Under the pieces are notes generated by a model. It saw only the letters and a list, made by a program, of their open reading frames with translations. It ran no database searches and was not told the DNA's origin. A stretch of 64,000 nt of DNA, taken from positions 48,936 to 112,935 of the forward strand of contig CANIWM010000010.1 in assembly GCA_947471505.1 (NCBI GenBank). The letters are read 5' to 3'. Both the position numbers and the translations under genes were made by a program. Position 1 is the stretch's first letter; the number at the start of each line of letters is the position of its first letter. Source of the stretch: Chthoniobacteraceae bacterium. Lineage in GTDB: Bacteria; Verrucomicrobiota; Verrucomicrobiia; Chthoniobacterales; Chthoniobacteraceae. This document shows positions 1 through 9,230 of the stretch, one piece after another.

Positions 1-1
1 C

Positions 2-1330
2 AAAGGCCAGACCATGAAGACCGTCCAAGCGGAGGTGACGCCGCTCGATTTTGCCCTCGCGGCACCAAAACTCCGCCTCCCCACGCCCCAGCCCTCGACG
101 ACCCTCGATGACGTGAAACAGGCCGTCGTCGAGTCCTTCGCTCCCATCAAAGAGCACGAGCAGCACTACCTCCGCTACCGCGCCGTCCTCCCCAATTTGC
201 CGATGGATAGCGAAGTGGATTGGCGCGTCCGGCTCGGCACCACCGTCGTCCGCACGGCGACGGTAAAGACGCGCGCCACGGCCACCAAGACCGTCCGCTT
301 TATCGCCGTCGGCGACATGGCCAGCAACAAGCCCGAGGAGTTCGCCGTCGCGCACCAGATGAGCCTCGCCAAGCCCGACTTCATCCTCGCCCTCGGCGAC
401 ATCGTCTATCCCGGCGGGCGCGCATTGCAGTATCTGAATCACTTCTTCCCCTGCTACAACGACGTCGCCCTCGCCAGCCCCAAGACCGGCGCGCCGCTCA
501 TGGCCACCGTCCCCATTTACCCCATCGTCGGCAACCACGACGCCGACATGCAAAAGTTCCCAGACTACCCCGACGCCTACAGTTGCTTCTACTGGTTCTC
601 CGTTCCAAAAAATGGCCCCGGCCCCGGCCTGTGGAACGTCCCCCTCGGCAAAGACGAGAAACTCGCCACCGCCTTCAAAACAAGCGCCGGAGCCGAATAC
701 CCGGCGATGAGCAACTATTCCTTCGACTACGGCGCAGGCCACTTCCTCGTCCTCGACGCCAACAGCTACGCCATGAAAGAGAACGACAAGATCTTCCCGT
801 GGATCGAGAAAGACCTCACCGAGTCCAAACAAAAATGGAAGTTCGTCTGCTTCCACCAGCCGGCCTTCCACACCTCCCGCGAGCACTACACCGAGCAGAA
901 AATGCGAATACTCGCGCCACTCTTCGAGCGCGCCGGAGTGGATGTCGTCTTCGCCGGGCACGTCCACAATTACCAGCGCAGTATGCCGCTCAAATTCGTC
1001 CCCGGCCCCGGAGGCCGCGACAACCGTGGGCGCGTCAACGGCACGCTCACGCTCGATAAAACATTCGACGGCATCACCGATACCACGCCCGAAGGCGTCA
1101 TCCACATCGTCAGCGGCGGCGGCGGCGCGCGACTCTACTCTGTCGATTTGGAGAAGACCGTCGCTTACCTAGAAAAAGAGCACCCCGGAAACTACCAGCC
1201 TCTCACCGCCAAATACGTCGCCGAGCATAGCTTCACCAGCATCGAACTTTCCCCCACGACCTTCACTCTCCGGCAGATCAACACAGCGGGAAAGGAATTG
1301 GATCACATCAAAATCACGAAAGGGAAGTAG
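2..1330 (+). CDS. Purple acid phosphatase-like metallophosphoesterase (5' end outside window)
   Basis: Calcineurin-like phosphoesterase hydrolysing phosphate esters at a two-metal centre. The motifs are in order: GDMASN, LALGDIVYPGG, IVGNHD, FVCFHQPAFH and FAGHVHNYQR; the last two resemble the purple acid phosphatase subgroup. The first 90 or so residues look like the end of a fibronectin-like N-terminal domain. The frame is open from base 2 with no stop, and no export signal follows the ATG at 14, so I take that ATG as internal and the true start and signal peptide as lying upstream of the window. Followed 51 bases later by mutS on the same strand. The fold is sure; the substrate is unknown. 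Confidence 0.85.
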   Translation, partial: KGQTMKTVQAEVTPLDFALAAPKLRLPTPQPSTTLDDVKQAVVESFAPIKEHEQHYLRYRAVLPNLPMDSEVDWRVRLGTTVVRTATVKTRATATKTVRFIAVGDMASNKPEEFAVAHQMSLAKPDFILALGDIVYPGGRALQYLNHFFPCYNDVALASPKTGAPLMATVPIYPIVGNHDADMQKFPDYPDAYSCFYWFSVPKNGPGPGLWNVPLGKDEKLATAFKTSAGAEYPAMSNYSFDYGAGHFLVLDANSYAMKENDKIFPWIEKDLTESKQKWKFVCFHQPAFHTSREHYTEQKMRILAPLFERAGVDVVFAGHVHNYQRSMPLKFVPGPGGRDNRGRVNGTLTLDKTFDGITDTTPEGVIHIVSGGGGARLYSVDLEKTVAYLEKEHPGNYQPLTAKYVAEHSFTSIELSPTTFTLRQINTAGKELDHIKITKGK

Positions 1331-1381
1331 GGATCACGCGCTGCTTGCCGTGCGTGCGTGAGCCGTTAGCCTCCGCCGACG

Positions 1382-3943
1382 ATGACTGAAACGCTCACTC
1401 CGATGATGCAGCAATACCACGGCATCCGGCGCACATTACCGCCGGATACGCTGCTGCTTTTTCGGCTGGGCGACTTCTACGAGATGTTCGCCGATGACGC
1501 GAAAGACGCCGCTGGGATCCTCAATATCGCGTTGACTAAACGCAACGGCACGCCGATGGCCGGAGTGCCGCACCACGCGCTCGATGGCTATGTCCGGCGG
1601 CTCATCAAGGCGGGGAAGCGCGTCGCCATTTGCGACCAAGTCAGCGAGCCGCGCCCCGGCCAAATCGTCCAGCGTGAGGTGACGCACATCGTCAGCCCCG
1701 GCACCGTCGGCGATGTAAACATGCTCGATGCAAAGCGGAATAACTTCCTCGCCGCCCTGCACCCCGGCGCGAAAGGCGGGCACGGTTTCGCTTTTCTCGA
1801 CCTCACGACCGGGGATTTCCGCCTCACCGAACTCACCGACGACCAAGCGCTCGACGATGAACTCGCCCGCGTGCAACCCGCCGAGCTTCTCGTCGCTGAG
1901 GAAAGCGTGGAGCGCTACCGTGACCTCGCGCGCAAGGTGCCTCGCGACGGCTACACATTCCTGCCAGAGCAAGCGTTCTTCATCCTCCGCGAGCATTTCA
2001 AAGTGCAGAGCCTCGATGGGTTCGGATGTGCGGAAATGCCCTCCGCCATAGCCGCTGCCGGGGCCATCTTGCAGTATCTCAAAGAGCTGCGCCGCTCGCT
2101 CGCTCACGTCTCCCGGCTATCGGTCTATCGCAACAGCCAGTTCATGGTCATCGACGCCGCGACTCAGTCCAATCTCGAACTCGTCACCGCACGCGGCGGC
2201 GGGCGCGACACCTCGCTGCTCGGCTGTCTCGACCGCACCCTCACGCCGATGGGCGCACGCAAATTGCGCGACTGGATTCTTCACCCCATCTGCGACCTCG
2301 CCACGCTCCGCGAACGGCAAAACCTCATCGGCGATTTCCTCGCCGAGCCGTTCCTCCTCGGCAACATCCGCGAGACGCTGAAAGGCATCCGCGACCTCGA
2401 ACGCACCGTGGGCCGCCTCACCCAAATCGCCGGAAACGCCCGCGACCTCCAAGTCCTCCGCACCTCGCTAGAACAAGTCCCTCAGCTCCGCGAAGACCTC
2501 ACAGCCTTGCTGCGCAAAGACAGCAACAACCCGCTGCTGCCGCCCGACTCGTCATTCGTCATTCGCCATTCGTCATTGGCCGCGTTGCTTCTGCCCCAGC
2601 TCCACCCACTCCCTCACATCGTTGAACTGCTCACCCGCGCACTCGTGGATGAACCGCCCGCCTTCACCAAAGAAGGCGGCATCTTCCGCGAAGGCTACCA
2701 CACCGCACTCGACGAGCTGCGCAACGCTTCGACGGCGGGCAAAGAGTGGATCGCCCAGCTCCAAGAAAAGGCCATCGCCGAGACCGGAATCAAGAACCTC
2801 AAAGTCCGCTACACCGGCGTCTTCGGCTACTTCTTCGAGGTCACAAAATCCAACATCCATCTCGTCCCGCCGACGTGGCATCGCAAGCAAACCGTCGCCA
2901 CCGGCGAGCGCTACATCACCCCCGAACTGAAGGAAGTGGAGAACAAAATCCTCGGCGCAGACGAGCGTTCGCAAGCGCTCGAATACGAGCTTTTCATCCA
3001 GCTCCGCGACGAAGTCCTGCGCGAACTTTCCCCGCTCCAAGAAACCGCCGCCGCCGTCGCCACAATCGATGTCCTCGCCGGCCTCGCAGAAACCGCCCGC
3101 CTTTTCGGCTACTGCAAACCCGCCCTCGCCGACGACCTCCGCATCCGCGTCACCGACGGACGCCACCCCGTCCTCGACCAATCGCTCGTCGAAGAAAAAT
3201 TCGTCCCCAACGACATCGCCCTCGATGACACCACCAACCGTATCGTCATCATCACCGGCCCCAACATGGCGGGAAAAAGCACCTACATCCGCCAAGTCGC
3301 GCTGCTCGTGCTCATGGCGCAAATCGGCAGTTGGGTGCCCGCCAAAGAAGCCGAGATCGGCCTCGCAGACCGCATCTTCACCCGCGTCGGAGCCAGCGAC
3401 GACCTTTCGCGCGGCCAAAGCACCTTCATGGTCGAAATGAACGAAACCGCCAACATCTGCAACAACGCCACCCCCCGCAGCCTCGTCATCCTCGACGAAA
3501 TTGGCCGTGGCACCTCCACATTCGACGGCCTCAGCATCGCCTGGAGCGTCGCCGAATACCTCCACGACGACCCCAAATGCCGCACGCTCTTCGCCACCCA
3601 CTACCACGAGCTGACCGAACTCGCCATCACCCGAGGCGGCGTTAAAAACTTCCACGTCGCCGTCCGCGAATGGAACGACCAAATCATCTTCCTGCGCAAA
3701 ATCATCCCCGGCGGCGCGGACAAAAGCTACGGCATCCAAGTCGCCCGCCTCGCCGGGCTGCCTGCAAAAGTCATCGCCCGAGCCAAAGACATCCTCAGTA
3801 ATTTGGAGCGCCACGAACTCACCGCCGACGGCCAGCCCACATTAGCCGAAGCCCCTGCCGCCCCAAAATTCGGCAAACCCCGAGGCAAAAAAGCCGCAGC
3901 CAAAGCAATGGCCGCCATGCCCGAGCAGCCGACACTTTTATGA
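1382..3943 (+). CDS. mutS: DNA mismatch repair ATPase MutS
   Basis: 853 residues, full length for MutS1. The mismatch-reading Phe-x-Glu lies in GDFYEMF near residue 33. The ATPase domain has Walker A GPNMAGKST, Walker B LVILDEIGRGTSTFDG and the TFATHYHEL-type motif. It recognises mispairs and recruits MutL. Residues about 380-405 (KDSNNPLLPPDSSFVIRHSS and on) form an extra stretch in the lever region, encoded partly by four tandem copies of a 7-base unit at 2551-2578. The C-terminus is Lys/Ala-rich and ends EQPTLL. Function is certain from motifs; the insert is unusual. Confidence 0.97.
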   Translation: MTETLTPMMQQYHGIRRTLPPDTLLLFRLGDFYEMFADDAKDAAGILNIALTKRNGTPMAGVPHHALDGYVRRLIKAGKRVAICDQVSEPRPGQIVQREVTHIVSPGTVGDVNMLDAKRNNFLAALHPGAKGGHGFAFLDLTTGDFRLTELTDDQALDDELARVQPAELLVAEESVERYRDLARKVPRDGYTFLPEQAFFILREHFKVQSLDGFGCAEMPSAIAAAGAILQYLKELRRSLAHVSRLSVYRNSQFMVIDAATQSNLELVTARGGGRDTSLLGCLDRTLTPMGARKLRDWILHPICDLATLRERQNLIGDFLAEPFLLGNIRETLKGIRDLERTVGRLTQIAGNARDLQVLRTSLEQVPQLREDLTALLRKDSNNPLLPPDSSFVIRHSSLAALLLPQLHPLPHIVELLTRALVDEPPAFTKEGGIFREGYHTALDELRNASTAGKEWIAQLQEKAIAETGIKNLKVRYTGVFGYFFEVTKSNIHLVPPTWHRKQTVATGERYITPELKEVENKILGADERSQALEYELFIQLRDEVLRELSPLQETAAAVATIDVLAGLAETARLFGYCKPALADDLRIRVTDGRHPVLDQSLVEEKFVPNDIALDDTTNRIVIITGPNMAGKSTYIRQVALLVLMAQIGSWVPAKEAEIGLADRIFTRVGASDDLSRGQSTFMVEMNETANICNNATPRSLVILDEIGRGTSTFDGLSIAWSVAEYLHDDPKCRTLFATHYHELTELAITRGGVKNFHVAVREWNDQIIFLRKIIPGGADKSYGIQVARLAGLPAKVIARAKDILSNLERHELTADGQPTLAEAPAAPKFGKPRGKKAAAKAMAAMPEQPTLL
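2551..2578 (+). repeat. Heptanucleotide tandem repeat (GTCATTC x4) inside mutS
   Basis: Four consecutive 7-base units: GTCATTC, GTCATTC, GCCATTC, GTCATTG. They are read as part of an extra segment in the MutS lever domain. Seven is not a multiple of three, so a gain or loss of one unit would shift the mutS frame. Confidence 0.85.
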
Positions 3944-4054
3944 AATCGGCAAAATCCGCGTGCGTAGGTTGAGCCTGCTCGCGGCCTCAATGATAAATCA
4001 TCGGGGGCTGAAGAAGAGGCGAGATGTCATGGGCGCAGGGGAGGGCGTTTTCAA

Positions 4055-4894
4055 TTATCGCATCCCATTTTTCTTCAGCCACTCCAGCGCGTGGTCGGGC
4101 CATGCTTTCGCTTCGCGCTCACAGCGGAGGGCGTAGCCGTGGCCGCCGGTCGTGTAGAGTTTGAACTCGTGCGGGACTTTCGCGGCTTCGAGCGCGGCGT
4201 GGTAGAGCTTGCTGCCGGGGACGTAGGTTTTGTCGTCCTCGCTGTGGATGATGAGCGTGGGCGGGATGTTTGCGGCAAGGTTTAGGTCGGGGGAGACGTG
4301 CCCGGCTTTGTCGTCGAGGTAAGCGGGATAAACGAGCACGGCGAAATCCGGGCGACAGCTCTGCTGGTCCACATCGTCGAGCGCGGGATACGCGGGCGGC
4401 TCGAAAAGGCTGCTCGCTTTCGCCGCAAGATTCCCGCCTGCGGAAAAGCCGATGGCTCCGAGCCGCTTCGGGTCCACATTCCACTCGGCGGCGTGTGCGC
4501 GGGCGAGGCGGAGCGACCGCTGCAAATCCTGAAGCGCACCCGTGCGATTGTTGGGAGTGCGGTATTTCAGCACGAGGGCGGTGATGCCGTGCTGGTTCAG
4601 CCAAGCGGCGATTTCCGTGCCCTCTTTATCATAGACGACGTAGCTGTAGCCGCCGCCGGGGCAGACGATCATCGCGGGCGCTGGGGCGTTCGTTTTCGGC
4701 GCGGGGAAAATGGTGAGTGTGGGGCGGCTAATGTTCGTGATGCGCTGCACGCCATCGCCTTTCGGGGGCAAATCACTCTCAGGTTCTTTCGCGCCTTTGT
4801 CGGGCATTTTTCCCTCGGGCCAAATGGCGACGGGCTCGGCAAACGCGGTGTGTGCGAGGAAGAGAACAAACAGATGGATGAGGCGGAGATTCAT
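4055..4894 (-). CDS. Secreted alpha/beta hydrolase, probable carbohydrate acetyl esterase
   Basis: 279 residues with a signal peptide (MNLRLIHLFVLFLAHTAFA). Oxyanion region CPGGGYSYVV, nucleophile elbow GFSAGG, acid in HSEDDKTYVP and histidine in GGHGYA make a complete Ser-Asp-His triad of the acetyl-esterase/xylan-esterase type. I placed the start at the ATG at 4894, which overlaps the stop of the upstream GH28 gene by 4 bases (ATGA); a longer open frame upstream lies inside that gene and has no merit. Last gene of the pectin cassette, so removal of acetyl groups from pectin oligomers is the likely task; this is inferred from context. Confidence 0.85.
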   Translation of the reverse strand: MNLRLIHLFVLFLAHTAFAEPVAIWPEGKMPDKGAKEPESDLPPKGDGVQRITNISRPTLTIFPAPKTNAPAPAMIVCPGGGYSYVVYDKEGTEIAAWLNQHGITALVLKYRTPNNRTGALQDLQRSLRLARAHAAEWNVDPKRLGAIGFSAGGNLAAKASSLFEPPAYPALDDVDQQSCRPDFAVLVYPAYLDDKAGHVSPDLNLAANIPPTLIIHSEDDKTYVPGSKLYHAALEAAKVPHEFKLYTTGGHGYALRCEREAKAWPDHALEWLKKNGMR

Positions 4895-6264
4895 AGCTTT
4901 AGCAATGCGGCGACTTTGATATTCGTTTCGCGGATGTTTTCCGCGTTTTCGTAGTGTCCCTTTTCGGTGGGCGCTTGGCCGATGGTGATGGTGTCGAGCA
5001 TCACGTCTTTTACCGGCTCGCGCTTGTCGCCGAGGATGCGGAAGGGCTCGCTGCCCGTCTCGGCGACCTTCACGTTTTTCAAATGGACGCCGCTGATTTT
5101 CGTGAGGCGTTCCTCGTAAGTGGGGACGAGCGTTTTCCACTGATACATCACGTCCGTCTCGATGCCGAGGACGCTGAACCGCACGGGGCCAGCCTCGATA
5201 TTTTCCATGTGGATGTTTTCGACGAACCCACCGCGACGGATGTTCGTTTTGATGAAGAGGACATTCTGCAGTCGATACTTTGGGTTCTCGAATCGGCAGT
5301 CGTGGATATAGACGTTGCGAATGCCCGCGGAGAGTTCGCTGCCGATGGCGACGAGCTGGTGGCCTTCGACGACAGTGCAGTGGCGGATAACGACGTTTTC
5401 CGTCGGCACACCGAGCCGCCAGCCGTCGTGGTTGCTGCCGGACTTGATGGCGATGGCGTCGTCGCCTTGGTCGAAGCGGCAATTTTCCACGAGCAAATTG
5501 CGCGTGTTTTCGGGGTCAATGCCGTCGTTATTGTGGCCGTGTGCGAAGACGTCCAGACCGCGCACGACGACCGATTCCGAGAGCAGCAAGTGGACAGTCC
5601 AGAACGGGCTGTTGCGGATTTTCACGCCCTCGATGAGCACGTTCTTGCAGCGGTTAAACTGGATGAATTGCGGGCGCAGATGGTTCTCGCCCTCGGCCAT
5701 CTGCCGCTCCGCGACCGGAACGTTGGTCGAGGTCATCGTGTAGAGTTTTTTCAGCGCCTCCAAATGTGCGGGCGGGCGGGAAAACCACATCTTCCAAACG
5801 CTCATGTCCGCTTCGAGCGTGCCCTCGCCAGTGAGCGCGACGTTTTCGCACTCGAAGCCTTCCCAGCTCGATTGCACGGCGGGCAAGTAGTCGGGGGGAT
5901 TCCCGCTGAACGTAAGTTTTGCGCCCCCCGCGACGTGGAGATTCACGTTGCTGTTGAAATGAATCTTCCCCGTTTTCCAATCACCCGCCGGAACGACAAC
6001 GCGCCCGCCGCCCGCATCATGACAAGCCGCGATAGCCTTGCGAATCGCCTCGCTGCAATCCGCGCCTTTCACCGCGCCGAAGTCGGCGATCGAAAAGTCG
6101 CGCTTTGGAAACACCGGCACCTTGATAGCCGGCATCGCGAACGGTGCTTCGACGACGACTTCCTCGAAGCGCATCGCACCGCTCTGAGCGTGGAGCTGGC
6201 TGAGAGCGGCGAGGATGGCGAGCGCACAACGGAGGAGCCGGTTTTTCAAAGGCGAATGGTTCAT
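4891..6264 (-). CDS. Glycoside hydrolase family 28 (polygalacturonase-type), secreted
   Basis: 457 residues. Signal peptide ends near residue 26 (LSQLHAQ). The pectate-lyase-like N-terminal segment KRDFSIADFGAVKGADCSEA is typical of GH28, followed by a right-handed beta-helix. Catalytic motifs: NNDGIDPEN (Asn/Asp general acid), GDDAIAIKSG (paired Asp) and a later rung region with IGSE and a histidine-containing strand. Hydrolyses alpha-1,4 galacturonan or a related pectin in the periplasm or outside. Its start and stop each overlap the neighbours by 4 bases, so translation is coupled. Shares the family but not close identity with the next gene. Confidence 0.9.
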   Translation of the reverse strand: MNHSPLKNRLLRCALAILAALSQLHAQSGAMRFEEVVVEAPFAMPAIKVPVFPKRDFSIADFGAVKGADCSEAIRKAIAACHDAGGGRVVVPAGDWKTGKIHFNSNVNLHVAGGAKLTFSGNPPDYLPAVQSSWEGFECENVALTGEGTLEADMSVWKMWFSRPPAHLEALKKLYTMTSTNVPVAERQMAEGENHLRPQFIQFNRCKNVLIEGVKIRNSPFWTVHLLLSESVVVRGLDVFAHGHNNDGIDPENTRNLLVENCRFDQGDDAIAIKSGSNHDGWRLGVPTENVVIRHCTVVEGHQLVAIGSELSAGIRNVYIHDCRFENPKYRLQNVLFIKTNIRRGGFVENIHMENIEAGPVRFSVLGIETDVMYQWKTLVPTYEERLTKISGVHLKNVKVAETGSEPFRILGDKREPVKDVMLDTITIGQAPTEKGHYENAENIRETNIKVAALLKL

Positions 6265-7574
6265 TTTTCCGGCGTCACTCCTTGCGGGGTGTAGGGTTTT
6301 TCCTCGGTCTGCTTGGCCGGGGTCGCGGGGGTGATTTCTTTGCCGTTGATAGTGAAGTTTTTGATGATGAGTCCCTTGAGGTCATCGCGGTTCCAGCGGG
6401 CATCTTTGGCTTCGATGCTCACGTTTTCAATGCGGAAGTTTTCCAGCGTGTCGCCGGGGTTGCCGGAGATCGCGCCGGGCGTGGTGAGGCCGGTGGCGGT
6501 GATGTTGCGGAGGGTGATGTTGCGGACGATGGCGTTTTGCGTCTCCTGCGCTTTGGGGTCGTAGAATTGTTTCCACGGGCGGATGTCGAAAAGTTCGCCG
6601 CCTGCGCCCTGCACGACGATGTTTTCGTAGGTGATGTTTTCGTAGAGCTGCTTCGTGTCGGGGCGGAGTTTGAAGCGCACGAGGCGGTTGTCGCCCGCGA
6701 CTTTGCAGTTGCGAAAAACTACGTTGCGCACCGTGGTCGCCTCGCTGCCGAGCGTGAGCACGCCGTGGCCGTAGCCGAATTCGCAGTTCTCCACGAGGAT
6801 GTTTTCGACGGGGCGATTTTCGAGGTGCGCGTTCGCGCCTTTCCCGCACTTGATGGCGATGCAGTCGTCGTCCACGGCGAGGTAGCAGCCGCGCACGGTG
6901 ACGTTGCGGCACGAATCAATATCAATGCCATCGGTGCTCGGCGCGCGAACGGGTTCGTGTGGGTTGACGATGCGGATGCGTTCCACGAGCACGCCGTCGC
7001 ATTGGAAAAGATGCAGCGTCCAAAAGCCCGAGTCGCGCATCTGGATGCCGCTGACGCGCACATCTTTCGAGTCGCGGATGTGCATCAGGCGCGGGCGGAC
7101 GACTTCGAGGTTCGTGCATTTCGGGTTCTCCTTCCGGCGCTGCCAGAATGCCTCCCAGAACTTCAGCCCGCTGCCGTCAATCGTCCCTGCACCGGAAATC
7201 CGCAGCCCATCCGTGCCCGTTGCGTTCACGAGCGCGACGGCCCAATCGTTGATGCGGCCTTCGATGCGCGTGGGCTGAATCGGGTAGTCCGCGATGTCGT
7301 CCGAGCCCTTCAGCACCGCGCCTTTATCGAGCTGAAGATGCACGCCGGGTTTCAAAAAAATCGCGCCGCTCCGAAAGGTGCCGCGTGGGATGACGACGGT
7401 GCCACCGCCCGCTGCGGCAGCGACTTCGATAGTTTTCTGAATCGCCGCCGTCTGGACCTTCTCCCCCTCGGCGACCGCGCCGTTCACGGTGATGAGGAAC
7501 TGCTTGGTCGATTCGTCGGCAAACAGGGGAAGACTAAAAGTGAAAAGGAAGGCGAGGCTGCGAAGTTTGTTCAT
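6261..7574 (-). CDS. Glycoside hydrolase family 28 (polygalacturonase-type), secreted
   Basis: 437 residues, signal peptide MNKLRSLAFLFTFSLPLFA. Beta-helix enzyme with GH28 motifs STDGIDIDSC, DDDCIAIKCG and YGHGVLTLGSE (catalytic His region), all intact. The two GH28 proteins differ in length and loops, which suggests different substrates, such as homogalacturonan against a branched or exo-attacked pectin; that is inference. Starts only 3 bases after the MFS transporter gene and overlaps the next GH28 gene by 4 bases. Confidence 0.92.
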   Translation of the reverse strand: MNKLRSLAFLFTFSLPLFADESTKQFLITVNGAVAEGEKVQTAAIQKTIEVAAAAGGGTVVIPRGTFRSGAIFLKPGVHLQLDKGAVLKGSDDIADYPIQPTRIEGRINDWAVALVNATGTDGLRISGAGTIDGSGLKFWEAFWQRRKENPKCTNLEVVRPRLMHIRDSKDVRVSGIQMRDSGFWTLHLFQCDGVLVERIRIVNPHEPVRAPSTDGIDIDSCRNVTVRGCYLAVDDDCIAIKCGKGANAHLENRPVENILVENCEFGYGHGVLTLGSEATTVRNVVFRNCKVAGDNRLVRFKLRPDTKQLYENITYENIVVQGAGGELFDIRPWKQFYDPKAQETQNAIVRNITLRNITATGLTTPGAISGNPGDTLENFRIENVSIEAKDARWNRDDLKGLIIKNFTINGKEITPATPAKQTEEKPYTPQGVTPEK

Positions 7575-7577
7575 GGG

Positions 7578-8846
7578 CTAGAGTTTCGCAGGCGCGAGGC
7601 GAGGCGCGAGCGTATGCAGTATGGCGAGCGCGATGAGGTAAGCGGAGCCAGCGATAAGGAAGAGCATCGTATAGTCGCCGGTGCGGGCGAGGATGTAGCC
7701 AGTGAGCTTCAAAATACCCATCGCTCCGAACGCCCCCGCCATGCCGCCGAGGCCGACCATCGAGGCGACGGCTCGCTTTGGAAACATGTCCGAGGCGGTG
7801 GTGAAAAGGTTCGCGGACCAGCCTTGATGCGCCGCCGCGGCGAGGCCCACGAGCCACACGGCCACCCACATATTTTGCACCTTAGTGACGAATACCACAG
7901 GCACCACGCACAGCGCACAAAGGAGCATCGCCGTCTTGCGCCCGGCGTTCACGGACCAGCCGCGCGCGATGAGGCGGGAAGAGAGCCAGCCGCCGCCGAT
8001 GCTGCCCACGTCCGCGAGGCAATAGATGAGCACGAACGGCGGGCCGAAGCTCTTAATATCCAGCTTAAACTGGGAGCTGAAAAACAGCGGGAGCAAGTAA
8101 AGATACCAGCGCCAGATCGAGTCGGTGAGAAACTTCGCGATTACAAACGCCCACGTCTGCCGATGTGGTAGCAGGCTGAGCCACGGCACCTTCTCCACCG
8201 TCTCCTCCGGGTCGCTTCGGATGTAGGCCAGCTCGGCGGGGGAGAGGCGCGGATGCTCCTCCGGCGAGCGGAAAATGCGGAGCCAAAAGATGAGCCAGAT
8301 AAACCCAATGACGCCCGTGGCGATGAACGCCCACTGCCAGCCCCAGTTTATAAATATCCACGGCACGGCGAGCGGCGCAGCGATGGCTCCGACATTTGAC
8401 CCGGCGTTGAAAATCCCCGTTGCCAGGGCGCGCTCTTTTTTGGGGAACCACTCCGCGACCGTCTTGATGGAAGCGGGGAAATTCCCCGACTCCCCGAGCC
8501 CGAGAAGGAACCGCGCAACACTAAACCCGAGGATGCTCGCCATGCCCGCGTGTAGCATGGATGCGAGACTCCAGAAGACCATCGCTACCGCCAGCCCGAT
8601 GCGCGTGCCGATCGCATCCAGCACCCGCCCAAACGTGAGCAGCCCGACTGCGTAAGACACCTCAAACCAAAATACGATGTCCGTGTAATCCGTGTCGCTC
8701 CAGCTAAAGAGCTTCTTCATCTCCGGCGCGAGGATGCCGAACACTTGGCGGTCAATGTAGTTGATCGTCGTCGCGAAAAACAGCAGCGCGCAGATGGCCC
8801 AGCGATAGCGACCGACGCGCGGGACTGAGGTGGTGATTGGATTCAT
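7578..8846 (-). CDS. MFS hexuronate/glucarate-type transporter
   Basis: 422 residues, about 12 hydrophobic segments, anion:cation symporter group of the major facilitator superfamily (ExuT/GudP-like). Diagnostic pieces: INYIDRQVFGILAPEM in TM1, GRVLDAIGTRIGLAVAMVFW in the TM2-3 loop, LGLGESGNFPASIKTVAEWF and LATGIFNAGSNVGAIAAP in TM4-5. First gene of the pectin cassette and directly upstream of two GH28 genes, so import of galacturonate or short uronides through the inner membrane is the likely role. I chose the ATG at 8846; an upstream ATG would add 22 residues of Arg/Ser-rich sequence overlapping the YhbY gene. Confidence 0.9.
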   Translation of the reverse strand: MNPITTSVPRVGRYRWAICALLFFATTINYIDRQVFGILAPEMKKLFSWSDTDYTDIVFWFEVSYAVGLLTFGRVLDAIGTRIGLAVAMVFWSLASMLHAGMASILGFSVARFLLGLGESGNFPASIKTVAEWFPKKERALATGIFNAGSNVGAIAAPLAVPWIFINWGWQWAFIATGVIGFIWLIFWLRIFRSPEEHPRLSPAELAYIRSDPEETVEKVPWLSLLPHRQTWAFVIAKFLTDSIWRWYLYLLPLFFSSQFKLDIKSFGPPFVLIYCLADVGSIGGGWLSSRLIARGWSVNAGRKTAMLLCALCVVPVVFVTKVQNMWVAVWLVGLAAAAHQGWSANLFTTASDMFPKRAVASMVGLGGMAGAFGAMGILKLTGYILARTGDYTMLFLIAGSAYLIALAILHTLAPRLAPAKL

Positions 8847-8892
8847 TGCTTCGGCTTTTTGACGGATAAAGCTACGCGAGGAACACCAAGGC

Positions 8893-9210
8893 CTATTCCT
8901 CCACGGGCTCAACCTTGGCGCGGTAGAAGACGGCGACGTTGCCGACTTGCATGATGATGGTGCTGGCGGTCTTTTCGGCGATTTGTGGGGCGAGTTCGTG
9001 CTTCTGTTCTTTGAAGTCGGTGAACTTCATTTTCACGAGCTGGTGGCGCGTGAGGGCGTCGTTGAGGCTTTGGATAAAGGCGTCGGTCACCCCGGCGTGG
9101 CCGAGTTTTACCACGGGCTCGAGATGTTGGGCTTTGGCTTTGAGTACGCGCTTCTCGGCGTTGGTCAGCAGTGTGTTCACTCGGGCACCATCGGGTTTTC
9201 CCGGCGGCAT
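8893..9210 (-). CDS. yhbY: YhbY-type (CRM domain) RNA-binding protein
   Basis: 105 residues. The CRS1/YhbY fold is clear: LTNAEKRVLKAKAQHLEPVV, KLGHAGVTDAFIQSLNDAL and a basic helix HQLVKMKFTDF, then IMQVGNVAVFYRAK. In E. coli the family associates with the pre-50S ribosome. The start is not certain: ATG at 9210 sits 20 bases after the preceding gene, a GTG at 9180 would give a shorter protein closer to typical length, and the more upstream ATG at 9297 would overlap the lipoprotein gene. Last gene of the ExbB-led run. Confidence 0.85.
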   Translation of the reverse strand: MPPGKPDGARVNTLLTNAEKRVLKAKAQHLEPVVKLGHAGVTDAFIQSLNDALTRHQLVKMKFTDFKEQKHELAPQIAEKTASTIIMQVGNVAVFYRAKVEPVEE

Positions 9211-9230
9211 TCCGAACAAAATCTTTCGCC

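Noticed and set aside
2573..3814. 413-codon minus-strand frame within mutS
   Set aside because: Mirror of the MutS ATPase domain; composition is that of a shadow frame (Asp/Gly/Val-rich).
6282..8171. 629-codon plus-strand open frame
   Set aside because: Complement of a GH28 gene and the MFS transporter; no recognisable motif.
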